Positions 46,650 through 56,818 of a stretch of DNA of 64,000 bases are shown here, in pieces. The stretch is from Tetradesmus obliquus (Eukaryota > Chlorophyta > Chlorophyceae > Sphaeropleales > Scenedesmaceae): assembly GCA_030272155.1 (NCBI GenBank), contig CP126194.1, positions 2,037,501 through 2,101,500 on the forward strand, written 5' to 3'. A model generated the notes under the pieces. It saw nothing but the letters and a program-made list of their open reading frames with translations, was not told where the DNA came from and did not search any database. Position 1 is the first letter of the stretch. The number at the start of each line of letters is the position of its first letter. The translations under genes and the position numbers were made by a program.

Positions 46650-46939
46650 GCGCTGAGATTTCGGTGGTGCAGCATGCCTGAGGTCATCAGCAAGCATCTA
46701 GATACCTACTATTGTCGGTTGGGGCATGTGCAATAAATGATGACGAGTTTATAGGGCTCTTGGGTTTCAAAGAACCACGGTAAATGCATAGGAGATGAGG
46801 GAGCTGCCAGCTGCTGTGTAGTATGGCTCATGCTATGGCTCATATTGGCCAACCGCCAGCAACACGCATCAAAGCGTGTACTGCCGGCTGCGTGCTTCGG
46901 CGCATGTGAAGCTGGAGTCACAGTCAAGCTGAAAGCATT
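46650..46939. other. 3' UTR of the beta-helix gene up to the LINE
   Basis: AATAAA at about 46733. Nothing else seen before the LINE reading frame begins. Confidence 0.4.
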
Positions 46940-46975
46940 CTGCTCTCAGCAGCTTGTTGCTCATACGGATGTGCA

Positions 46976-48623
46976 TTGTTGTATTGTATGTTTAAAAGGC
47001 AGATTCAACAGATCAATTGCGAACACATGGCACATGCGGCACAGATGGAAAGACACAGGCAGCAGACATTTGCAGGTACACACCAGAAACTGGCAAACAA
47101 ACGAGCCACTGGCACATACGTCAAGCCTGTCAGCCAAGCACTCCGGGTGCTCGAAGACGAACGAAACAACAACACCGTGGTGACAGGACCTAGGTGCAAA
47201 GAGGTGGTGCAGTCTTACGTTACTGCAAGAGCCAGTGCACACGACCCGTCTTGTCAGGCGCCAACCAGGTGCACCGACACAGCCGTAAATGAGCCATTCC
47301 CATTCATGCTGCCAACGGCAATCGATCGCTTCACACTAGAGCACCCACAATCCACGACCCGCAGCCTGCACCACATTATACAGAATGAGTGCACATTCAG
47401 GCAGTGCCTGAACACCCTGGCCAACAATAAGTGCCCCGGGCCAGACGGCATAGCCAATGAAATTCTGAAAGCACTGCCAGACGAGTGCAAACAAGCAATC
47501 GACCTGTTGTTTCAGATCATGTGGGCAACAGGTGTCACACCCAAACCCTGGAAACGCAGCACTATCATCCTGCTGTACAAAAATAAAGGACGTATCACCA
47601 ATCTCAAGTACTACAGGCGTATAGGGCTGGAGAACGCCATATACAAGCTATGGACGCGCATGGTGACAATAGCCATGACAAACTATGGAGAACGCAACGC
47701 AGTCCACAGCCACAGGCAAGCAGGCTTCAGAAGCAAGCGATCAACACATGAACAGGTTGAGAACCTGGTGATGGCACTAGAGGACGCCATGCTGACAAAA
47801 AAAGACATACACCTGCTACAGGTGGATTTCTCAGAAGCATTTGATACGGTAGCTCATACCAAAATCACTCAGGTCAGCCCTGGGTTTCGCAGACGATGCA
47901 GTACGAGTGGTGAAAAACTTGTACACGGACGCGTCAACTGTAGTGCGCACCCCATACGGCTGCACTGACCCGATCCCGATCCTGCGCGGCACCATTCAAG
48001 GGGACAGTCTGTCACCATACCTGTTCATACTGTACTTGGAGCCATTACTTAGATGGTTGAAAGTAGGCGGCAGGGGGTACCAATTCAAAGCACTAAACAA
48101 CAAGCGGGAACAGATACAGCACCAGATGGCGGACTGCACATTTGCAGACGACGTCAATATCCTCTCCACATCCATCAGCAACCTAGCCATACAAGCGGAC
48201 AAGCTGACTGCATACTCCAGATGGGCGCGCCTCACTGTAAACATGGACAAAAGCTCGGCCACAGCTGCACTGCACTGCAGCAACCCTGAAAAGCCATACG
48301 GCCAAGCCACCATAGCAAAGCGCCTCACAGCCAGAGTCAAAATACAGGGAGCTCAAGTTCAAGTGCACCCCCCACAGCAAGCATTCAGATACCTGGGTAT
48401 GTACATCATGATGAGCCTGAATTGGGCCCCACAATACCAGCACATCATGCAGCTGGTCAAAAACAAGCTACACCATCTGAAACAGTCTTGGCTGTCACCC
48501 AGGCAGAAGATGCGGGTGCTGAACACGTCAATACGTCCGATGATACGCTACACATTCCCTGTGGCACCATATACAGCACTGCAGCTGCACAAACTAGACT
48601 CCCTCTTAACCAGCGCCGCCTAA
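46976..48623 (+). pseudogene. LINE reverse transcriptase, broken by a frameshift
   Basis: The first frame (46976-47870) has the RT fingers: CPGPDGIANEILKALP, KPWKRSTIILLYKNKG, YRRIGLENAIYKLW, QAGFRSKRSTHEQ and the motif A region LQVDFSEAFDTV. The frame then shifts by one base near 47870; the second frame (to 48623) continues ALGFADDAVRVVKNLY, GTIQGDSLSPYLFILYLEPL (motif B) and FADDVNILST (motif C, catalytic DD). Both catalytic Asp groups are intact, so the frameshift is the disabling lesion. It then stops in the thumb region at 48621-48623. Confidence 0.9.
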
Positions 48624-48725
48624 AGCACGTACGGCCTGCCGACCTGCGCCTCAACAGCCTTCGCACACAATGACCTGACAGACGGTGGCCTTGGGTGCCC
48701 CTCGCTGCAGGCAGAGTATCACGCG

Positions 48726-51313
48726 GTGCTAGCTGAACGCCTGATCATCGCAGTGAATGACCACACAACCACTGGCCACCTTACCAGGGCACTGCTGAAG
48801 CGCCAACTTGCCACAGCAAATAACGACTGCAACCCTGTCACCAAGAGCCAGAAAATACAGAAAGCCATGCGCCTGCGGCAGCTACAAGCGCTGCAGGGCC
48901 TGAACACCGGCGATGGACTCATACTCATACGCAATGGCACCACCTTGCAGCTGGATGACGTTGACACAGCCACAAGGTCATTCCTGACGACGCTGCTAAA
49001 TGAAGAGCTAGCACTAGATATTGCCACCGAACACCCCAGTCTGATGGCGGCAGTACGTGCCCTGGCGGAGCTTGGCATAAGCACGCTGAGCCACATTGTG
49101 GACGTACCCACTGGCCTCTGCATGCCAGCCAGCCGGCTACGTGCAGTATGCACGAACAAGCCAGTGGGCTGCAAACACAAAAAGGCCCTAAACAGGCTCA
49201 CGATCTTCTTGCACATGCTAAGCCCAGACACACTCAGCAGCGGCGAATACTACTCAGCCGTCGCCGCTGTCACGCACAGTGATCTGCTGCCTGCACAACG
49301 TCAAGTTAGCGAATACACGAAACGCAACATCCTGCTTGCCAAACCAGGCTACCTGCCCATCCATGCTGCACTGCAGCGCACGGCACCACCGCCACAGTCA
49401 ACGCTAGAAGTAAACTTGATACACGAAAAGCCCCGCAGGCTGTGTGACCCATCCCTAACATGCGCCCAAATCAGAACAGCACCAAGTGTGGAGGCTACAG
49501 TGCAGACGTGCCAACAGCTCGCGGGCAAAAAGCGCCGGTACATTGCGCACGCAACAGGCTGGGATCTGTACAAAAGCATACCTGCCCCGACCCGACAAGC
49601 CAAAAACGGTTGCCACGACAACCACACAAAAGAACGATGGACACTGTTCAAAGTGTATGCATCCTTCAATGGGGACACGATATCAGATATAATTCCCTGC
49701 AACAAGCTTCCGACAAGCAAGCAGGCACGCAACCTCAGGTGCTAGTGCAATGGAGGCACTCAATCCTGCCAGGCTGGACTGTGCAACTTGCAAAGCAGCT
49801 GGGTTACCACCCATCTGCTCAATGGCAAGCCACTGACGATGAGATAATGACCGAAGGAGTTGACACTGGTTGTGAGAGATGCCTTCTCTCCGAACAACAT
49901 CAGCCAGAAGCAGACCTGCCTACATGCAGCTGCTGCCTTAGGAGCTATCACACGGCATGCATGACACCTACCGAACAAGCAGGCTGGGACGCCGCATTGC
50001 CTGATGAGGAAGCCGCATGGTATTGCGACTACTGCCAGCAGCTGCAACAAGGCACCGCAACCACCGCTGACCACCACCCCACACCAGCAGAAATGCAGCA
50101 AGCGCTTCCTGAGGAGCTGCGCTGGCACAGAGTAGAATGGCAGCCCAGCCCAGAGCCCCTGGACAAACTGCAAGGAATCTTTTCTGAACAACCAGACATG
50201 TACCACCAGCATGTGCTGAAGCTGTCACAACTAGTGGCCAACCAAGCAGCGCCACCAGCCAAAAGGGCCCGCCCCAGTGACAATGAGGAAGACGCGGGCC
50301 TGAACTTGACCAACTTAGAGCAGCAAGGCATATACCTGCACGCCGTCCGAAAGCAGCGCCGATACGACATTACGCAAGGGCAGGACATCCGCAAACTGCT
50401 ACACATACACCCGACACGAATCAACCCACAGACCGACACATATGCCACAAGTGCGTCCCAAATCACGGTGCGACCAGTAGAGTCGAGGCATGGCGGCAAA
50501 GACCACGTGCATGAGGTGGCATGCATCAACAAGCCGGACGGTACAACACCATTCACCATACCAGTTCACCGACTGAAGCTCATGTACGCCGCGTACAAGC
50601 ATTCTCAAGCCGCAGATGCGGCAGCCCACAACAGCATGTCTGCTGGGTCGTTTGCTGCTGACGTATACCAGCTGCTAACACGCTACAAAGATGGAGCCCC
50701 TTGCCAGTCCAACACTACTGGCAGCATTAGCACCAAAGGCGAGTGGGCAACGCCCAGCGCAGTGTTTGACGTCCTGAGACGCACGACACTTGCTGCCTCA
50801 GAGAGATGCAGCAGCCCGCTGAACTTCCACGCAACAACACAAGCTTGCTACAGCCCATTTAGCACAGATAAGCTCTTTGCGTCCAACGGAGACAGCACCC
50901 AGAGTAGATGGACAGGTAGCTCCATAGCTGTGCCAGACACTGCACCTGCAGCAGTACACACAGTTGTGCGCCATGCAATCGAAAGTGCAAAGGCTGCACC
51001 CCTGCCAACACTGACGCTGCTCATCGTTCCCGCCTCCACCGAGGCGCGCAACCCAGGGTATCTGAAGCTGCTCAGGGGCAACACTGCATACTGCAGCCCC
51101 CTGATGAGGATCCCAGCAGCCAAATTCAGGCTTGAAGCCCCGCCAACATACATGCTTAACACAAGCAGCATGTACCAGCCTGCGTGCGACATGCTGGTGG
51201 TGGAAATAGGCAATGAAGCAGGCTTTGACCAGTTCTCGACACAAAGATCAAGCGAGGTGCGTGAGATGTTTACGCATGGCATGACGGCCGCACTTAAACC
51301 AGGCGCTAAATGA
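48726..51313 (+). pseudogene. LINE middle region: connector, PHD finger and PCIF1-like methyltransferase fold
   Basis: Frame 48726-49742 is a helical connector without known domains. A shift near 49730 enters the frame ending at 51313. There, about 49870-50040 encodes a PHD-type C4HC3 finger (CERCLL...CSCCLRSYHTACM...WYCDYCQQ). Around 50720-51240 lies GEWATPSAVFDVL, SPLNFHATTQACYSPF, DKLFASNGDSTQSRW, GSSIAVPDTAPAA, TLTLLIVPASTE and RIPAAKFRL, DMLVVEIGN. The order and spacing recall PCIF1-type N6-adenosine methyltransferases (SPLN, D--FGS-G-FF, G-F--NPPF, L---VP). At the NPPF position this copy has VPDT, so it would be inactive. PHD: confident. Methyltransferase: moderate. Confidence 0.65.
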
Positions 51314-51344
51314 ACCAGCACATGCCCGAGCAACAGCTGCACTC

Positions 51345-52651
51345 ATGAGGCAGTGGCACCGCAGTGCCGAGCAGCTATTGAATAATTCCGATGCCAGCAC
51401 TACACAACAGCGAGCACGCGCAGCCGCCAAGATACGGAAGCTGCCAGCCGACAGCAACTCGCAAAGCAGCCATGGCGCGAACAACCCTGGCGGTCTCCCA
51501 GACACTTATACAACAGCACCAATCCCTCTGAGGTTCAACTGGAGGCAGCTGGCCTACACAGATGGCAGCTTCCTGAGCAACAACAATAAGAAGACAAGCA
51601 CAGACACACCAGAAGACCCCCCCGCCAAACACGGTGCCATCAGCAGCACCGGCGGAGGGGGCAGAAGCAACTACAAATGCAAAAGGACGAACAGTACCCC
51701 GAATAGGTGCTGCAGTCTACATACCAGCACTGAGGCCAGGCACCACAACAGGCGAACGAGAAATGGCATGCCTGCCTAGCGACGAAGCCTACCCTTACGA
51801 CGACACAATAAATCGTGCAGAGCTAGTGGCGGCCTACAAAGCCATCACCATGCGATGCAGGCACATTGCCACCGACAGCCTTGCTGCTATATACCAGATC
51901 CATAAAATGGTGACAAGGCCACAAGACATATGCCTTGGCTTTCACAGACACACAGTGCTGCTGCAGCAGATAGTAAGATCCATAGCTGCTGGAGGTCAGC
52001 CCATTCACCTCTACAAAGTGAAATCTCACATTGGCATCCCAGGCAATGAGCACGCTGACGAAATTGCCACAAGCGTCGCCAAAGGGAAGCGAAAGGCAGA
52101 TGAGGTGATCCATCCACGCCCAGCGACAGTAGGCCGAACATGGCGTGGCCACACCACCCAGAAACGCCGCAGCCAGGAAAGGAGGTACCCACACCGCCAC
52201 AGCCAGTGCGTGACATCGCCTCGCTCCACACCATGGCCCATAAGTGCCACAGGTTTGGCGGCTCCAACACCAATGCCATCTGCTTCACTGCAGCACAGGA
52301 AATAGCACGCGACACAGAAAAGTAAGCCATGCATTCCTCACATCCACTGCAATTACTTATCGCGAGCTGGTGAACGCACTAAAAGTGCGAACCGGCGATT
52401 TCTATTCACAGAAACGGGCCTGGTGGTACGGAAGAGCTACATGAGACAAATGTGTGCTGTGCGGCCAGCCAGATGGCACAATGCACTCAGTGAGCGGCTG
52501 CCCTGACCTGTCTCTGGCGGTCACGAAGCGCCATAATGAAGCGGTGCTGCTCATAGCAAAAGCCATACTCACCGGTGAGAATGGTGCACAAGTTGTGGCC
52601 ATGGACGTAAGCAAGGCTGCGCAGAAAGAGATAGATGGTAGCCACGCCTAA
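51345..52651 (+). pseudogene. LINE RNase H and C-terminal zinc motif, frameshifted
   Basis: RNase H catalytic residues appear in two frames: Asp in LAYTDGSFL (frame 51345-51779), then after a shift in about 51600-51690, Glu in NRAELVAAYKA, Asp in IATDSLAAIY and Asp in GNEHADEIATSVAK (frame 51634-52305). After another break, 52454-52651 reads CVLCGQPDGTMHSVSGC followed by RHNEAVLLIAKAI, the C-C-H-C motif found at the C-terminus of many LINE polyproteins. Stop at 52649-52651. Confidence 0.82.
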
Positions 52652-52789
52652 GCGCTGCGCGCAGTCTTTTAGCACCCCCCTTGGGGCCCAAGCAGTTCCC
52701 ACAGTGGTTTTACATTGTGCCAAACGTATTGGAGCCGTCAGCTCCCCGTTCCAGTGAAAAAATTTCAGGAGCGAGCCATCACCCAAAAA

Positions 52790-52885
52790 GTGAAAGCACC
52801 AGGCCAGGTTCGAACCCGCGACCTCTTCGCCTATTCCCGCTGGCACTCCTGCATGCCACTTGAGCTCCAGCAGCCCCGTCCCTTC
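52790..52885 (-). other. tRNA-like Pol III head at the left edge of the viral block
   Basis: Minus strand reads GGGGCTGCTGGAGCTCAAGT, GGCATGCAGGAG ... AGAGGTCGCGGGTTCGAACC. The A-box (GCTCAAGTGG) and B-box (GGTTCGAACCT) are well spaced for a tRNA, but the T-stem and acceptor pairings fail. It is either a tRNA-derived SINE or a decayed tRNA gene. It lies between the LINE end and the polymerase ATG at 52913, so it may mark the insertion point of the viral element. Confidence 0.4.
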
Positions 52886-52912
52886 TCGGCAGGAATACTC
52901 TCAGCACCAGAC

Positions 52913-55900
52913 ATGGCAACCTACCCCGCACACTACAACAGTCGCAGGAACAAGGCCATCCGCCAGTTCCTGGGCTTCACAGACCGCAACACCCGTGTGA
53001 CGCGCGAGTATGCGCTGCAGCGCGGCTTCCCCACCGTCAAGGCGCTCAAGGACCACGCCCATGGCCTGCTGCAGGGCTTCCCTGAGGACCTGTGGCTGGA
53101 CGCCCACCGGCGTGGCGAGTTTGACGAGACCCCCCAGCACATTCGCAATGATGCTGCCCGGCGCACCCGCCTTCAGCAGCAGGCAGCCACGCCTGCCAGC
53201 AAGCGCCTCTGGCCCAGGCGCACCGACCTGGTGGTGCACGGCCGGCGCTCCCTGCCTGATGGTTCCCTTGTTCCCCGCCTTCGCAAGCAGGTGCAGGCCT
53301 CTGGTACCGTCAAGCTCAAGCTGTCCTGGAAGCAGCAGAAGGCTGGCGCCGTCGCCCGCACCTCCACCCAGGAGGTGCCCTTTGTCGTCACTGGCCAGCT
53401 GAGCAAGATCAAGCGCCTGGCGCAGGAGTATGCCAAGCAGTTGCAGCAGAATGAGCTGAGCCAGAGCCCGGTGATCAGTGTGGACATAGATGCTGTGGAC
53501 ATTGCCAGCGTGCACGTGATGCAGACCAACGTGCCCGCCGACCTGGCAGATGTGCGCATGACCAACTTCAAGCACTTCCAGCTGGATGGCGTGCCCATGA
53601 CCTACTACGACCGTGGCCAGGGCACCTGTGTGTTCGACGCCCTGAAGTACCTGTACACCAAGCAATACCCCAAGTGTGGCCTGCAGACCTACTTCAAGGA
53701 CGAGGCCAACTTCTGGAGCGACATCAAGGCTGCCCACCTCAAGCGCACCAGCGATTCCTGCTACGACCCGGTGAAGCAGGGCGTGGCCACTGCCGACCTG
53801 TGCGAGGGCTTCTGCAAGCCCCACAGCATCTCCATCTATGCCACCGACTCCAAGGGCGAGTGCTTCTTCTTCCACCACCCATCCACGCGCTGTGGCTCGC
53901 GCCCTCCGCTGTGCTACCGCGTCATGGGCAACCACTGCTACCCCGACCCGGTGCTGGGCAAGTCCCTCTCCCAGGTCAGGTCCGACTACACCAACAAGTC
54001 GCTGGCTTCCTCGTCGTTCAAGGCTGGCAACCAGGCGCGCGGTGATGACAGGCTGTCTCGCATCGCGGCGGGCAAGCTGGTGCACGTGGAGGACGTCTCT
54101 GGCATCGATCACCTCAAGAACCTGATGACGAAGACTGGCACCGTGCCAGACGGCAGGCGCATCAGCCTCTTCAACAACAAGATCGTCAGCTACGAGCTGG
54201 GTGGCGTCACCTACGTATTTGGTGAGAAGATGGACCTTGTGAGCGACACCTACCAGGCCATGGGCAAGGAGTGGGCTGGCCAGACCTTCAGCGCCCTGCT
54301 GTGGGACCTGGTGGAGGACGTCTATGGCACCAACGGCCTGCCCAAGGGGCGCCCCAATCCGGAGGTGCGTGCCGTGCTGGCTGGTGAGCAGGTCAAGGGC
54401 CATGCACAGTGCGGCCTGCTGCCCGGCTTCCAAGACCTGGACGACATCCTCGGTGTGCCCCACTCCATCATGGACATCAGCAAGTGCCACGCAGCCTGCA
54501 TGTACGCGCCTGCCGAGGACTGGGGCCTGCCATCCCTGCACGACCACGTCGAGCGCTTCCCGCCGACCCGCCTGCGCCCCTCCGCCAAGCTGGGTCTGTA
54601 CCACGTGGATAGCCCCGCTGTCAATGCGCTCATGCGCCGGGGCACCGGGTGGTATACCGCTGCTCTGGTGCGCAAGGCCTATGACGCAGGGCTGCCCTTC
54701 ACCTGTGACGCCTTCATCCCCACCAGCATTCGGGTGCCCAAGGAGTTTTTCAGGCCCCTGTTGCACAAGTTTGTGGAGGTCTCCCGCGGCGACGAGTCGG
54801 TCTACAAGGAGCTCTTCAACCGCCTGTCTGGCTGCATGGGCAAGGACAGCATGCAGCGCGCGCATGCCTTTGTGGATAGCAGCAGCGACATCTACTGGCG
54901 CCACGTGAAGAAGCACGCTGTACTGGGCGACCTGGAGTCGGGCCCTCGCCAGGAGCTGGTCAACGACTACTACCTCTACAGCTTCGTCGCCACCACCCCG
55001 CTGGCCGAGGTGAGCACTCCCGTGTACCTGCAGATCTTGGACAACCAGTCCATGCGGGTCTTCGACATGGAGCGCGCCATCGGGGGCACCCCCGCGCTGC
55101 GCAAGTCCGACTGCAGCGTGCTGGTGCGGCCCACCAACATCAGGGCGCTGGGCCCTCGCATGATCCCCGACCCAACCGCCCCTCCTCGGACCCAGCGCGT
55201 CATCCGCACCTGGGGCCTGTGGCGCCACCAGGGCGACATGCCCAAGCTGACCTGCCACGTCTCCGACTCTGATGTGCCCCTGCCGGAGCCGCAGGTCTGG
55301 AGCACCTACGCCCACATCCGCGACAGCAACCAGTGGGAGGAGGCGCTGGACATCGTGCAGAAGCACGGCAGGGTGCTGATCGAGGGCGGGCCCGGCATGG
55401 GCAAGACCTGGATGGCGCTCAAGATTGGCGAGGCGCTGCGAAAGCAGGGCTTGCGCGTGGTGGACATGGCCTACACCAACATGGCTGCCCTCAACATTGG
55501 GGGCCAGACCATGGACAGAGCCCTGGGGCTGCGGCGCAAGGAGGCCGACTCTGAAGAGGACCCGGACCCCACCCACTACGGCCTCAAGTGGATCAAGGCC
55601 ATGGCCAAGCGCACCGACGCCCTGCTGGCGGACGAGGTCAGCCTGCCGCCTGCGCACTATTGGTGGGTCATAGAGAGCCTGCTTCAGTACAAGCCCTCCA
55701 TCAAGGTGATCCTGGTTGGCGACAGGAACCAGTGCTCGCCCGTGGAGCCCGGCGCCTCCAGTGGTTGGAGCCACTACTTCGACCACAGCCTGATGAAGAC
55801 CGTGGCTGGCTGCAACCGCATCGAGCTCACCGTGCGCCACCGCAGCAAGGACCCCAAGCTGAATGACGTGCTGGACGTGCTCAAGGACGGCTGCGACACC

Positions 55901-56800
55901 TGGGAGCCCACCAAGCCGGGCGTGCACCGGCGCAACCTGATGTGGACCCGCGCCTGCAGGGACCGCGTCAACCGCATGCTCAACATTGAGCTCAAGCCCG
56001 CCGACTCGCTGCACCTGCCTGCCCTGCCTGTGCCGCCCAAGGAAGGGGGTGGCGACGAGATGTGGGTGCACCCGGGCCTGCCCCTGCAGTCCATCAAGAC
56101 GCTGAAAAAGGACTGCTGGTCGGGTGCCTGCGAAGACAAGCCCTTCCTGGCGCGCAACGAGCGCTTCGAGGTCGGCCAGGTCACCGGAAATGGGACCATC
56201 ACCCTGCTGGGCAAGCGCAAGGACCGCCAGGCGGACGGCATCACCTTTGTGGAGCGCGAGCGCGAGATCACCGTGCCCCTCGACCAGCTGCAGGTCAACT
56301 TCCGCCTGGGCTACGCCTGCACGGTGCACAGCTGCCAGGGCGAGACCATCAAGGAGCCCTTCACCATCTGGGAGTGGCACCGCATGAGCCGCCAGCTGCG
56401 CTACACCGCCGTGGGTCGCGCCGAGATGCTGGACCAGGTGCACGTGCCTCCCCAGCGCCAGTACGACCACGCCATGCGCGACGACGACCTGCTCAAGGAG
56501 CTGAGCGTGATCAAGCACAAGCTCTCCAACTACCGGCGCCAGGACCTGAACCGCAGGCAGGCGCACGCCGACGACGAGTACCCCGACCCCACCACCATCC
56601 TGCAGAGCCTGCGCGACAGCGAGTACTGCTGCTCCCGCTGCCAGCGCACCATGCACGTGGGCGCCCACCACGACATGCAGTGGACGCTGCAGCGCGTGGA
56701 CAACACCCTCGGGCACGTGAAGAGCAACGTTCTCAACTACTGCCTGGCCTGCAACAAGGACCGGCCAGAGATCAATTTTGTGGCCCCGCAGTATCAGTGA
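52913..56800 (+). CDS. Family-B DNA polymerase fused to SF1 helicase and HNH-like zinc domain, 1295 aa
   Basis: Replication protein of the viral element. The ATG at 52913 (MATYPAHYNS) is preferred; the open frame extends upstream only through the tRNA-like sequence. Residues about 230-350 match the N-terminal domain of viral/organellar PolB: GTCVFDALKYLY, then GVATADLCEGFCKPHSISIY and VMGNHCYPD. Polymerase motifs: A at about 521 (MDISKCHAACMY), B at about 632-644 (KELFNRLSGCMGK), C at about 733 (RKSDCSVLV, one Asp). Helicase: Walker A GGPGMGKTW (about 825-831), Walker B LLADEVS (about 907), and VHSCQGETI (about 1135), typical of Pif1/RecD-like SF1. C-terminus, about 1238-1290: CSRC...QRVDNTLGHVKSN...CLACN, an HNH/endonuclease VII-like zinc fold. 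The exonuclease motifs were not identified. The integrase follows 18 bp after the stop. Confidence 0.8.
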   Translation: MATYPAHYNSRRNKAIRQFLGFTDRNTRVTREYALQRGFPTVKALKDHAHGLLQGFPEDLWLDAHRRGEFDETPQHIRNDAARRTRLQQQAATPASKRLWPRRTDLVVHGRRSLPDGSLVPRLRKQVQASGTVKLKLSWKQQKAGAVARTSTQEVPFVVTGQLSKIKRLAQEYAKQLQQNELSQSPVISVDIDAVDIASVHVMQTNVPADLADVRMTNFKHFQLDGVPMTYYDRGQGTCVFDALKYLYTKQYPKCGLQTYFKDEANFWSDIKAAHLKRTSDSCYDPVKQGVATADLCEGFCKPHSISIYATDSKGECFFFHHPSTRCGSRPPLCYRVMGNHCYPDPVLGKSLSQVRSDYTNKSLASSSFKAGNQARGDDRLSRIAAGKLVHVEDVSGIDHLKNLMTKTGTVPDGRRISLFNNKIVSYELGGVTYVFGEKMDLVSDTYQAMGKEWAGQTFSALLWDLVEDVYGTNGLPKGRPNPEVRAVLAGEQVKGHAQCGLLPGFQDLDDILGVPHSIMDISKCHAACMYAPAEDWGLPSLHDHVERFPPTRLRPSAKLGLYHVDSPAVNALMRRGTGWYTAALVRKAYDAGLPFTCDAFIPTSIRVPKEFFRPLLHKFVEVSRGDESVYKELFNRLSGCMGKDSMQRAHAFVDSSSDIYWRHVKKHAVLGDLESGPRQELVNDYYLYSFVATTPLAEVSTPVYLQILDNQSMRVFDMERAIGGTPALRKSDCSVLVRPTNIRALGPRMIPDPTAPPRTQRVIRTWGLWRHQGDMPKLTCHVSDSDVPLPEPQVWSTYAHIRDSNQWEEALDIVQKHGRVLIEGGPGMGKTWMALKIGEALRKQGLRVVDMAYTNMAALNIGGQTMDRALGLRRKEADSEEDPDPTHYGLKWIKAMAKRTDALLADEVSLPPAHYWWVIESLLQYKPSIKVILVGDRNQCSPVEPGASSGWSHYFDHSLMKTVAGCNRIELTVRHRSKDPKLNDVLDVLKDGCDTWEPTKPGVHRRNLMWTRACRDRVNRMLNIELKPADSLHLPALPVPPKEGGGDEMWVHPGLPLQSIKTLKKDCWSGACEDKPFLARNERFEVGQVTGNGTITLLGKRKDRQADGITFVEREREITVPLDQLQVNFRLGYACTVHSCQGETIKEPFTIWEWHRMSRQLRYTAVGRAEMLDQVHVPPQRQYDHAMRDDDLLKELSVIKHKLSNYRRQDLNRRQAHADDEYPDPTTILQSLRDSEYCCSRCQRTMHVGAHHDMQWTLQRVDNTLGHVKSNVLNYCLACNKDRPEINFVAPQYQ

Positions 56801-56818
56801 TCAGTAGCGCACTCAGTG

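Larger units (their letters stand above)
46940..52655 (+). mobile_element. 5'-truncated, frameshifted LINE retrotransposon (RT, PHD, methyltransferase-like, RNase H)
   Basis: Order on the plus strand: reverse transcriptase, connecting region, PHD finger, a methyltransferase-like region, RNase H, C-terminal CCHC-type zinc motif. No apurinic endonuclease domain is seen upstream of the RT, so the copy is 5' truncated, as is common for target-primed insertion. At least four frame breaks show it is dead: near 47870, 48620, 49730 and 51600-51690. The 3' boundary is set only by loss of coding and by the next element; no poly(A) tail or target-site duplication was identified. The left boundary is approximate. 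Confidence 0.85.

Noticed and set aside
52790-52885. Functional tRNA gene at the viral edge
   Set aside because: A- and B-boxes are fine but T-stem and acceptor pairing fail.
52901-56716. 1271-codon open frame antisense to the polymerase-helicase gene
   Set aside because: Its Ala/Val/His/Leu-rich product has no domain and simply mirrors the strong codon bias of the sense gene, whose motifs are clear.
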